From: Halorussus gelatinilyticus
GTDB taxonomy: Archaea; Halobacteriota; Halobacteria; Halobacteriales; Haladaptataceae
NCBI RefSeq assembly: GCF_023238445.1
Contig: NZ_CP096658.1
Coordinates: 3,162,001-3,226,000 of the forward strand
DNA: 64,000 nucleotides
Reading direction: 5' to 3'
Shown: positions 50,329 to 57,727 of the stretch, one piece after another
How the letters are laid out: every line of letters begins with the position of its first letter
Numbering within the stretch: position 1 is the stretch's first letter
Notes under the pieces: generated by a model
Told to the model about the DNA's origin: nothing
The model's database searches: none
What the model saw: the letters and a program-made list of their open reading frames with translations, nothing else
Program-made: the position numbers and the translations under genes

Positions 50329-52437
50329 TCACTCACCCGACGTTTGGAGGTCCAGAAAGGTGCCGACGAGTTTCTTCTGTGCGGCCTGTAGGTGTTGGTG
50401 GAGCGTCGGCGAGGAGACGTCCAGCGACTCGGCGACCTCCGCACCGGTACTCTCGCGGGGGTACTCGTAGTAGCCCGCGAAGTACGCCGCCTGAAGCGCG
50501 GTCCGCTGTTTCTCGGTCAGGTTCTCGGCGAGCGTCTGGCGGAACTCCTGAGTCGTGTGGACCGGCCTGTCTACCTCTTGCTTGCTCACGAGTTCCGCGT
50601 CGGGGTAGGTCGTCCGGAAGTCCTCGACGACGTTCCGGACGCTCACGTCCGAGGAGGCCTCGGCGACGCACCGGACGACGCCGCCCTCGGCAGTCGCGGA
50701 CGTGACGACGGTTCCGGCCTCGACCAGTTGGGTGACGCCCGACTGCGCGGAGCGAATTTCGAACAGACAGACGTCGTCGTCGTCGGTCACGAGTCGGTAC
50801 TCGTCCACGGTCGGGCAGTCGTCGAGTCGGTCGGTGAGGGCGTCGGCCGACGCGCCTTCGACCGAGACGTATTCGAGCAGTTGGTCGTCCGACAGGCCGA
50901 CGAGACCCTCCAGCGAGAACCGACAGTCGAGTTCGGCCGAGATACGTCCGAACCCTCGCTCGGGGTTCTCGACGCGGAACTCCAGTTCGACCGCGGTGTC
51001 CGACAGGAGCAGGTTGCGGTTCTTGACCGCGTTGATGGCGAACCCGACGATTTCGCCGAGCGTCTCCAGCGCGGTCAGTTCCCGGTCGCCGAAGGTGCCG
51101 GTGCAGGCTCCGCTGATGCCGAGGACGCCGTAGTTCGTCGTACCGTACGTCAGCGGCACGAGTACCGCCGATGACATCTCCAACTCCTCCATGAGTTCGC
51201 GCTCGCGCTCGGAGATGATGTCGGAGTCGGCCACGTCACCGACGACGACCGACTCGTCGTCACTGACGACCCGCGAGAAGGCGTTCTCGGCGTCGGTCTG
51301 GGCGCTGGTCGCCTCCACGAGTCGCTCGATCGCCTCGGGTTCGACGCCCGCCACGGCGCTCGGGGCCATCTGCTCGTCTTTCACCCACGGGCCGCCGACC
51401 CACGCGAACTGGTAGAACTCCGAGTTGGCCAGTTCCTCGCAGACGACGCGCTCTATCTCCTCACGGGTCGCGGACCCGACCAGCGACTTGAGCGTGTCGT
51501 TGATGAGGTCGTTGATGCGGGTGAGTCGCGTGAGTTCGTCGCGGCTCTCGGCGAGTCGGCGCTCGTTCTCTCGGCGCTCGGTCACGTCGCGGGCGACCCA
51601 GACGACCGCCTCGCGGCCGTCGATGGTGTCGCCGAGCGGCGCGGTCCGGCCCTCGTACCAGCGTTCGCCCCGGTCGGTCTCGGCGCAGTACTCGATGGTC
51701 TCGACGCCGCCGGTGTCGAGCGTCCGGTGGATGAGTTCGAGGAACCGGTCGGCCTGCTCGGTCGGGAAGGCGTCGTGGAGGCGCTTGCCGACCAGCCGCT
51801 CCTGTTCGACTGTCCGGAGGTCTCTGGTGGCGGGTCCCGACAGCACCTCCAGATACCGGCCGTTCTCGTCCAGCACGAAGGCCTCGTCGGGGAAAGCGTT
51901 GGTCAGTTCCCGGAGTCGGTCGCCGGTGACGCCCGACTCGGTCTCGACGCTGGCCGAGGCGACGGCGCGCTCGACGCGCTCGCGGAGCGTCTCGCCGTCG
52001 GTGTCCTTCGGCAGGTAGTCGGTCGCGCCGACGCCGAACGCCTCGCTGGCGACCGCCTCGCTCCCCGACCCGGTGTAGAAGACGAACGGGAGGTTCGGGT
52101 GGTCGTCCCGGACCGCTTCGAGCAGCGCCAGTCCGTCGTCGTCGGGCAGCGCGTACTCGCTGACGACGCAATCGACGTCGCCGTCGGACGCGAGGGCCTC
52201 GCGCGCGGCCGAGGCGGTCGGGACGGCCGACAGCGAGACCGCCTCGGCCTCCGAGAGCGCGGACGGCGGGTCGGCGTCGTCCACGTAGAGGATTCGGACG
52301 GTCCGGACCGCGGTCTGGCCGGGTCGGTCGTCGGATGCTTGCAGGTCGTCGGCGGGCCGCCCGTCGGACGCTCGCGCCTCCTCGGCGCTCCGCTCGGGGG
52401 AGTCGTCCGCCGCCCGTCCCGTCTGCTTGGATGTCAC
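50329..52437 (-). CDS. receiver-PAS-GAF-BAT-HTH_10 transcription regulator with degenerate receiver
   Basis: A 702-residue multi-domain regulator from a GTG start. Receiver about 47-160: ILYVDDADPP, then DCVVSEYALPDDDG, with the conserved Lys in YLPKD. The usual phospho-acceptor Asp is replaced by Glu94. PAS is about 170-295 (LTNAFPDEAFVLDENGRYLEV, WYEGRTAPLGDTIDGREAVV). GAF is about 315-460 (RVVCEELANSEFYQFAWVG). BAT is about 470-640 and HTH_10 about 645-695 (NLTEKQRTALQAAYFAGYYE, VAESLDVSSPTLHQHLQAA). It probably senses a signal through PAS/GAF and controls genes directly. No partner kinase is adjacent. Confidence 0.9.
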   Translation of the reverse strand: MTSKQTGRAADDSPERSAEEARASDGRPADDLQASDDRPGQTAVRTVRILYVDDADPPSALSEAEAVSLSAVPTASAAREALASDGDVDCVVSEYALPDDDGLALLEAVRDDHPNLPFVFYTGSGSEAVASEAFGVGATDYLPKDTDGETLRERVERAVASASVETESGVTGDRLRELTNAFPDEAFVLDENGRYLEVLSGPATRDLRTVEQERLVGKRLHDAFPTEQADRFLELIHRTLDTGGVETIEYCAETDRGERWYEGRTAPLGDTIDGREAVVWVARDVTERRENERRLAESRDELTRLTRINDLINDTLKSLVGSATREEIERVVCEELANSEFYQFAWVGGPWVKDEQMAPSAVAGVEPEAIERLVEATSAQTDAENAFSRVVSDDESVVVGDVADSDIISERERELMEELEMSSAVLVPLTYGTTNYGVLGISGACTGTFGDRELTALETLGEIVGFAINAVKNRNLLLSDTAVELEFRVENPERGFGRISAELDCRFSLEGLVGLSDDQLLEYVSVEGASADALTDRLDDCPTVDEYRLVTDDDDVCLFEIRSAQSGVTQLVEAGTVVTSATAEGGVVRCVAEASSDVSVRNVVEDFRTTYPDAELVSKQEVDRPVHTTQEFRQTLAENLTEKQRTALQAAYFAGYYEYPRESTGAEVAESLDVSSPTLHQHLQAAQKKLVGTFLDLQTSGE

Positions 52438-52632
52438 GTTCTTACAGGAGCTACGCCTCCGCGAAGGTAAGGGTCTTGGTCATCTGGTTGACTCGTCGGG
52501 GCGGCCCGGAACGTCCCGACGAGCGCGGGCGAGCACGGCCGAGCGTAGTCGAACGCGAGGCGGGAGACCGTTGACGCTCCGACCCGAGCGAATCCGGACG
52601 AGTTTTCCCGCAGACGGTCCAACTCCCCGCCA

Positions 52633-54363
52633 ATGGACGACGAACTCCGCGAGCGAATCGAGACGGAGGCAGAGAAGCACGCGCTCGTCAACGCGGTCAA
52701 ACACGAGAGCGAGGCCGACGTGGGTGCCGTGATGGGGCCGCTGATGGGCGAGAACCCCGACTTCCGCCAGCACGGCGACGAGATTCCCGGCGTCATCGGA
52801 CCGGTGGTCTCGCGGGTCAACGAGTCGAGCGTCGAGGAGCGCCGCGAGCGACTCGCCGAACTCGCCCCCGACTGGTTGGAGGAAATCGAGAGCGAGGACG
52901 AAGAGGACGACCAGATTCTCCCCGACCTGCCGAACGCGGACGACTACGACCAGATTCGGATGCGCTGTGCGCCCAATCCGAACGGCCCGTGGCACATCGG
53001 CCACGCCCGGATGCCCGCGGTCATCGGCACCTACGCCGAGGAGTACGACGGCGAGTTCATTCTGCGATTCGACGACACCAACCCCGAGGCCGGAGTCGGT
53101 CGCCCGATGCTGTGGGCCTACGACGAGATTCTGGACGAAATCGACTACCTCGGATTCGAACCCGCGGAGGTCTACCGGGCGAGCGACCGCCTCGAAACCT
53201 ACTACGACCACGCCCGCGACCTCATCGAGAAGGGCGGCGCGTACACCTGCTCGTGTTCCGGCGAGGAGTTCTCGGACATGAAGAACTCCGCGGAGGCCTG
53301 CCCGCACCGCGACAAGGACCCCGAGACGACCATGGCGGAGTTCGAGGCGATGGTGGACGGCGAGTACGAGTCCGGCGAGATGGTCCTCCGGGTCAAGACC
53401 GACATCGAACACAAGAACCCGGCCCTGCGCGACTGGGTGGGCTTCCGCATCATCGACACGCCACACCCCCGCGAGGAGGCCGAGGAGTACCGCTGTTGGC
53501 CGATGCTCGACTTCCAGTCGGGCGTGGACGACCACCTCACGGGCGTCACCCACATCATCCGGGGCATCGACCTGCAGGACTCGGCGAAGCGCCAGCAGTT
53601 CGTCTACGACTACTTCGACTGGGAGTACCCAGAGGTCATCCACTGGGGTCACGTGCAGGTGGACGCCTACGACGTGAAGATGTCCACCTCCACGATTCGG
53701 GAACTCATCGAGGACGGCGAGTTGGACGGCTGGGACGACCCGCGCGCCCCCACGATTCCGAGCGTCCGGCGTCGCGGGATTCGGGGCGAGGCCATCGTGG
53801 ACGCGATGGTCGAACTCGGCACCTCGACCAGCAACGTGGACTTGGCGATGAGTACGGTCTACTCGAACAACCGCGAGCGCATCGACGACGACGCGAACCG
53901 CTACTTCTTCGTCCGGGAGGACCACGCCGACTTCACGCTCGCGGGCGACCACCCCGAGACGGCACACCCGCCGGTCCACCCCGAACACGAGGACCGCGGC
54001 ACCCGAGACATCGACGCTGGAACGCGCGTCCGCGTCGAGGAACCGGACGCGCCCGACGACGGCGAGCGTATCTGGCTCAAGGGCTTCGGCTGCTTCCGCC
54101 GCGAGGACGACGAACTGACCTACGTCGGCGACGACATCGCCGCGGTCCGCGAGGAAGGCGTGGACGTCATCCACTGGGTCCCGGCCGACACCGCGGTCCT
54201 GACCCGGATGCGAACGCCCGACGGCGACGTGACGGGCTACGCCGAACCGGGCTTCCGGGAGACCGACGAGGACGAGATGGTGCAGTTCGAGCGCGTCGGC
54301 TTCGTCCGCGTGGACGACCACGAGGAACACGACGAGAGCGTGGCGTACTTCGCTCACGAGTAG
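52633..54363 (+). CDS. gltX: glutamyl-tRNA synthetase (archaeal class)
   Basis: A 576-residue class I synthetase. The HIGH motif is NGPWHIGHARMPA (about 115-127), with RFDDTNPE following. The KMSKS equivalent is YDVKMSTSTIREL (about 348-355). An N-terminal helical extension of about 100 residues and a beta-barrel C-terminal anticodon-binding part show the archaeal/eukaryotic type. It charges tRNA-Glu, and in archaea Gln-tRNA is made from Glu-tRNA by GatDE. In many haloarchaea it follows idsA; here two regulators are inserted. A 6-bp hairpin (CTCGAA/TTCGAG) lies at 54367-54384 just after the stop. Confidence 0.96.
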   Translation: MDDELRERIETEAEKHALVNAVKHESEADVGAVMGPLMGENPDFRQHGDEIPGVIGPVVSRVNESSVEERRERLAELAPDWLEEIESEDEEDDQILPDLPNADDYDQIRMRCAPNPNGPWHIGHARMPAVIGTYAEEYDGEFILRFDDTNPEAGVGRPMLWAYDEILDEIDYLGFEPAEVYRASDRLETYYDHARDLIEKGGAYTCSCSGEEFSDMKNSAEACPHRDKDPETTMAEFEAMVDGEYESGEMVLRVKTDIEHKNPALRDWVGFRIIDTPHPREEAEEYRCWPMLDFQSGVDDHLTGVTHIIRGIDLQDSAKRQQFVYDYFDWEYPEVIHWGHVQVDAYDVKMSTSTIRELIEDGELDGWDDPRAPTIPSVRRRGIRGEAIVDAMVELGTSTSNVDLAMSTVYSNNRERIDDDANRYFFVREDHADFTLAGDHPETAHPPVHPEHEDRGTRDIDAGTRVRVEEPDAPDDGERIWLKGFGCFRREDDELTYVGDDIAAVREEGVDVIHWVPADTAVLTRMRTPDGDVTGYAEPGFRETDEDEMVQFERVGFVRVDDHEEHDESVAYFAHE

Positions 54364-54546
54364 TCTCTCGAATCTTCTTTCGAGGTTCTCGATTCACTGC
54401 GAGGCGTTCGACGCCACTGATACTCGACTGCAACCGAGACCCGACCGCCATCGAGACCCGACCACCACGAGAACCCCGAGCGACCCACACCGACCGAGCG
54501 ACGGGGAAACAGAAAGCTCACGTAGTTCTACGGAAACGGCCCGTTC

Positions 54547-55026
54547 ATGCGCCGCGCCCTCCTCGCCCTCGCGCTCGCCGCGCTCCTCGCGTCCGCTGGC
54601 TGTTCGTCGCTCGCGTCGCAGTCCGACGCCCCCGCCACTCCCGACGAGCCGTCGGTCTTCCGGAGCGTCAGCGTGAACAATTACGACAATCAGAGCCACA
54701 CCGTCGAGGTGGTCGTCCTGCACGAGGGCACCGTCGTCCACTGGACGACGCGCCACGTCGCGGGCAAGACCGAGAACGAGACGCTCGGGACCGTGGTCCA
54801 CGGCGCGGACGTTCACCCGCCCGAAATCGAGAACACCACGCGCCGGTACACAGTCCTCGTGCGCCTCGATAACCGAAGCTCCGGCGAGCGGTACCGCCTC
54901 TCGGCCGACCAGCTATCGGAGTGCTACAGCGTCGGCGCGGCGATTCGGGACGGCGAACTCGACGGGCCGGTCGTCCACCACTGGAACGACGACCTGTACG
55001 ATTACTGTGCGGACCCCGAGGCGTAG
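54547..55026 (+). CDS. small lipoprotein, hypothetical
   Basis: A 159-residue lipoprotein. The signal peptide MRRALLALALAALLASAGC ends in a lipobox Cys. The mature part has alternating strands (FRSVSVNNYDNQSHTVEVVVL, VVHWTTRHVAG, RYTVLVRLDNRSSG), a beta-sandwich-like pattern similar to other haloarchaeal surface lipoproteins. Four potential N-glycosylation sites (NQS, NET, NTT, NRS) are visible. Function is unknown. Confidence 0.78.
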   Translation: MRRALLALALAALLASAGCSSLASQSDAPATPDEPSVFRSVSVNNYDNQSHTVEVVVLHEGTVVHWTTRHVAGKTENETLGTVVHGADVHPPEIENTTRRYTVLVRLDNRSSGERYRLSADQLSECYSVGAAIRDGELDGPVVHHWNDDLYDYCADPEA

Positions 55027-55116
55027 CCGACCCGGCGTAGCCGTCTTACAGACTGCCGTGGCGTCGAATCGCCGTGCGTCCACAAGACTCACCCGGTCCT
55101 GTCGGTTCTCCGTCGT

Positions 55117-55794
55117 ATGGGCCGACTCGTCGTGAATCTCGCCGCCCTCGTCGTCTCCCCAGCGCTGGTCGTCACCGGCTTCGTCGCCGGGATTCGTCGC
55201 CTACTCCGCGGGCGACTCGCCGAGCGAACGAGTCCCGGCGACCGGACCGCCCTCCTCGTCATCGCGCTCGGACTCTACTTCCTCGGCCATCCGCTCTATC
55301 CCGCGCTGGTCCCGCTCATCAGGGCGTCTACCCCGTGGTTGTTCGCCGTCGGCGGCGCGTACTTCACCCTCGGCGCGGTGGCGTTCGTCGCCGCCCGCGC
55401 CCGGCGGTTCTCCGCGTTCGGGGCGCACGTCGCCGCCCTGCTCGCCGTCGTCGTCGCCGTCCTCGCCGCGAACGGAACGGACGTCGGCGCGGTCGTCCGT
55501 CTCGCCGGCGCGAACGACCTCGGTCCGTCGCTGTACGTGTCGATTTCGATGGCACTGCTGTTCGCGTTCGGGTACGACGACCGCGACGACCGCGACGACC
55601 GGGCGTCCGTCCGGCTACTGATTGTCGCCTTCGCGTCGTTCGCGTTGGTCTTCGCCAACTCGATTCCGCTGACCGAGCGCGTCCTCGGCCCGGTCGGTCT
55701 GTTCTTCGTCGTCTTCGGGTTCATCGGCGTCCTGCTCGGGATACCGACCTACCTCCTCGGGCGCGCTATCGGGGCCGCCGTCGAGGAGTCGTGA
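55117..55794 (+). CDS. multi-pass membrane protein, hypothetical
   Basis: A 225-residue protein with about six or seven membrane segments (for example ALLVIALGLYFLGHPLYPALV, AALLAVVVAVLAANGTDV, LLIVAFASFALVFANSI, LFFVVFGFIGVLLGIPTYLL). A short charged loop DDRDDRDDRAS lies between. No transporter motif is visible and the family is not recognised. It converges on the PQQ-propeller gene with 12 bases between. Confidence 0.72.
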   Translation: MGRLVVNLAALVVSPALVVTGFVAGIRRLLRGRLAERTSPGDRTALLVIALGLYFLGHPLYPALVPLIRASTPWLFAVGGAYFTLGAVAFVAARARRFSAFGAHVAALLAVVVAVLAANGTDVGAVVRLAGANDLGPSLYVSISMALLFAFGYDDRDDRDDRASVRLLIVAFASFALVFANSIPLTERVLGPVGLFFVVFGFIGVLLGIPTYLLGRAIGAAVEES

Positions 55795-55806
55795 CCGACG
55801 CCGACG

Positions 55807-57090
55807 CTACGACCGACCGATAGCGTACACCGAGTCGCCGACTGGCGTGTACAGGCGGCCATCGACCGCGAGTGGTGCCACGCCGACCAGTCCGTCGTCG
55901 TAGGGACCGAGCCGAAACCGCTCCTCGCCGGTGACCGCGTCGAGCGCGAGCAGCGTCACCTGTTCGGGCACGACGAGGGTGTCCCCGACCAGAATCGGGT
56001 ACCGCTGGGGGTCCTCGAACGGGATTCGGGCCTCGTCGTAGCGCCACCGCTCCGCGCCGGTCGCGGCGTCGAGCGCGACCGCGGTCGAGAGGTTGGCGAG
56101 GTACACCGTGTCGTCGTCCACGACCGGCGCGTGGCCGGTGTCGGTGTTCCCTCCTTCGAGCGAGTGCGACCAGCGGACGGTCCCGTCGGCGGCGTCGAGA
56201 GCGTACAGTTCGTGGGGTCCCGTTCCGAAGTACACCCGGCCGTCCGCGGCAGTCAGGTTGGGTTCGCCGCCGCCCAAGCCGAAGAAGCGCGCGAGGCGGC
56301 CGCCCGTGCCGACGCCGTAGCCGGTCACGCCGCGCTTCCAGCGGCGCTCGCCGCCGTCGGCGTCGAACGCTTGGAGGAACCACGTGCCGGTGAACGACTC
56401 CTGCTCGTCCCGGTAGCGACCGGAGAACAGGGTGCCGTCGGCGTACGCCAGCGGCGGATTCCCCGCCAGCGCGACGGGCCGTCGCCACCGCGTTCGGCCC
56501 GTCGCGGCGTCGAGCGCGACCAGTCGTTGACCCTCGGGGAGCGTCGCCACGACGTAGAGCCTATCTTCGACCGGCAGGACCGCGCCGAGGTTCGTGTTGG
56601 TCTCGAACTCCCAGCGGGCCTCGCCGCCGTCCGCGGGGTAGGCGGCCAGCACGTCGTTCGCGTCGTCGCGGTCCCACGCGACGAACGCGCAGTCGCCGTC
56701 GGTGACGACTCTGCCGACGCGGAAGGGCACCTCCTCGCCGTCGGCGTTCGTAGTCGTCCTGCTTCGGGTCCACACCACCGACCCCTCCTCGGCGTCGATG
56801 GCGTACAGCTCCGTCTCGCTCGGCACGAACAGCGTGCCGTCCGCGAACACCGGTCGTCGGCGGAACAGGCCGTCGATGTCGGTTTCGAGGTCCCACCCGG
56901 AGACGAGGCCGACGTCCGAGAGCGTGCCGTCGGGGAGATAACCGGTGTGGCCGGGGTCTCGCTGAACCGTCGCCCACGCCGTCGCGCCGTCGCCGCCGAT
57001 GCCGAGGGCCGCGCCGCATCCGCCGAGGGGCGTCGCGCCGCAGACCGCGAGAAACTGTCGTCTCGACGTTCGGGGACCGCGTTCGCTCAT
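55807..57090 (-). CDS. PQQ-like beta-propeller Tat lipoprotein
   Basis: A 427-residue protein. The signal SRRQFLAVCGATPLGGCG is twin-arginine and ends in a lipobox. The body is an eight-bladed propeller of PQQ-type repeats: LYAIDAEEGSVVWTRS, VALDAATGRTRWRRP, LYALDAADGTVRWSHS, VALDAATGAERWRYD, LLALDAVTGEERF. Bacterial BamB and alcohol dehydrogenases share this repeat. Haloarchaeal copies are outer-face lipoproteins of unknown partner. The ATG at 57090 (MSERGPRTSRR) fits the Tat pattern. Confidence 0.88.
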   Translation of the reverse strand: MSERGPRTSRRQFLAVCGATPLGGCGAALGIGGDGATAWATVQRDPGHTGYLPDGTLSDVGLVSGWDLETDIDGLFRRRPVFADGTLFVPSETELYAIDAEEGSVVWTRSRTTTNADGEEVPFRVGRVVTDGDCAFVAWDRDDANDVLAAYPADGGEARWEFETNTNLGAVLPVEDRLYVVATLPEGQRLVALDAATGRTRWRRPVALAGNPPLAYADGTLFSGRYRDEQESFTGTWFLQAFDADGGERRWKRGVTGYGVGTGGRLARFFGLGGGEPNLTAADGRVYFGTGPHELYALDAADGTVRWSHSLEGGNTDTGHAPVVDDDTVYLANLSTAVALDAATGAERWRYDEARIPFEDPQRYPILVGDTLVVPEQVTLLALDAVTGEERFRLGPYDDGLVGVAPLAVDGRLYTPVGDSVYAIGRS

Positions 57091-57160
57091 GTGGTAGCCA
57101 CGACGACACGTCAGATAACGGTTATGCCGGGGCCTTGGACGACCGTCCCCGTCCGAGCGC

Positions 57161-57319
57161 TCACGGCCAGTCGTCGCCGTCCTCGATGGGGTCGGCGACC
57201 ACGCCGTCCCGCCGGCCCAGCACGCGGGCGTGGGCCGCACAGACCACGCGGTCGTCCGCCCACGGGACGTGGAGCCTGACGGCCGCGGTGTTCCCGCAGT
57301 CGGACTCGGTACACTCCAT
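57161..57319 (-). CDS. 52-residue zinc-finger microprotein
   Basis: The gene reads MECTESDCGNTAAVRLHVP and, further on, DDRVVCAAHARVLGRRDG. Cys3, Cys8, Cys27 and His30 form a CX4C-X18-CX2H zinc site. It is acidic with strongly GC third positions. It lies upstream of and codirectional with the PQQ lipoprotein gene (70 bases away) and is divergent from the HalOD1 gene. It belongs to the large set of haloarchaeal zinc microproteins; role unknown. Confidence 0.75.
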   Translation of the reverse strand: MECTESDCGNTAAVRLHVPWADDRVVCAAHARVLGRRDGVVADPIEDGDDWP

Positions 57320-57418
57320 CGGTGACACGTACGGGACTAGTTCACAAACATCTGTCCCCGTTAAAAATGACTCAGTGGTGAACCACGCGACTCACTTCCC
57401 GGTGTAGAGTAGTACTAC

Positions 57419-57706
57419 GTGAACGACCCCGACGCCACGTACACCAGCGAGAGCGCATGGCGGCACCGCACCACCGAGCGAACACCGAGCGAAGCGGTCG
57501 TGCTGGCCGTCGCGGACGCCCGGAACTGTGACCCCGTCGAACTCCCGCCGCTGAACGACACGCTCGACCCCGACGCCCTCGACGCGCTGTTCGCCGAGAC
57601 GGTCGCGGGCCGTCCGCGCACCGGCGGTCGCATCACCTTCGAGTACGACGACTGCACCGTCGCCGTGTTCGGGTCCGGCGAGGTACTCGTGAAGGTGGAC
57701 GACTGA
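57419..57706 (+). CDS. HalOD1-domain protein
   Basis: A 95-residue protein from a GTG start (MNDPDATYTSESAWRHRTTE). The domain is the same as in 6391-6690: TPSEAVVLAVADARNCDPVEL, PPLNDTLDPDALDALFAE, RITFEYDDCTVAVFGSGEVLV. It is a haloarchaeal single-domain signalling protein of unknown output. It converges on tmcA, 21 bases away. Confidence 0.75.
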   Translation: MNDPDATYTSESAWRHRTTERTPSEAVVLAVADARNCDPVELPPLNDTLDPDALDALFAETVAGRPRTGGRITFEYDDCTVAVFGSGEVLVKVDD

Positions 57707-57727
57707 GCAGTTGGGATTCGCTACTCG

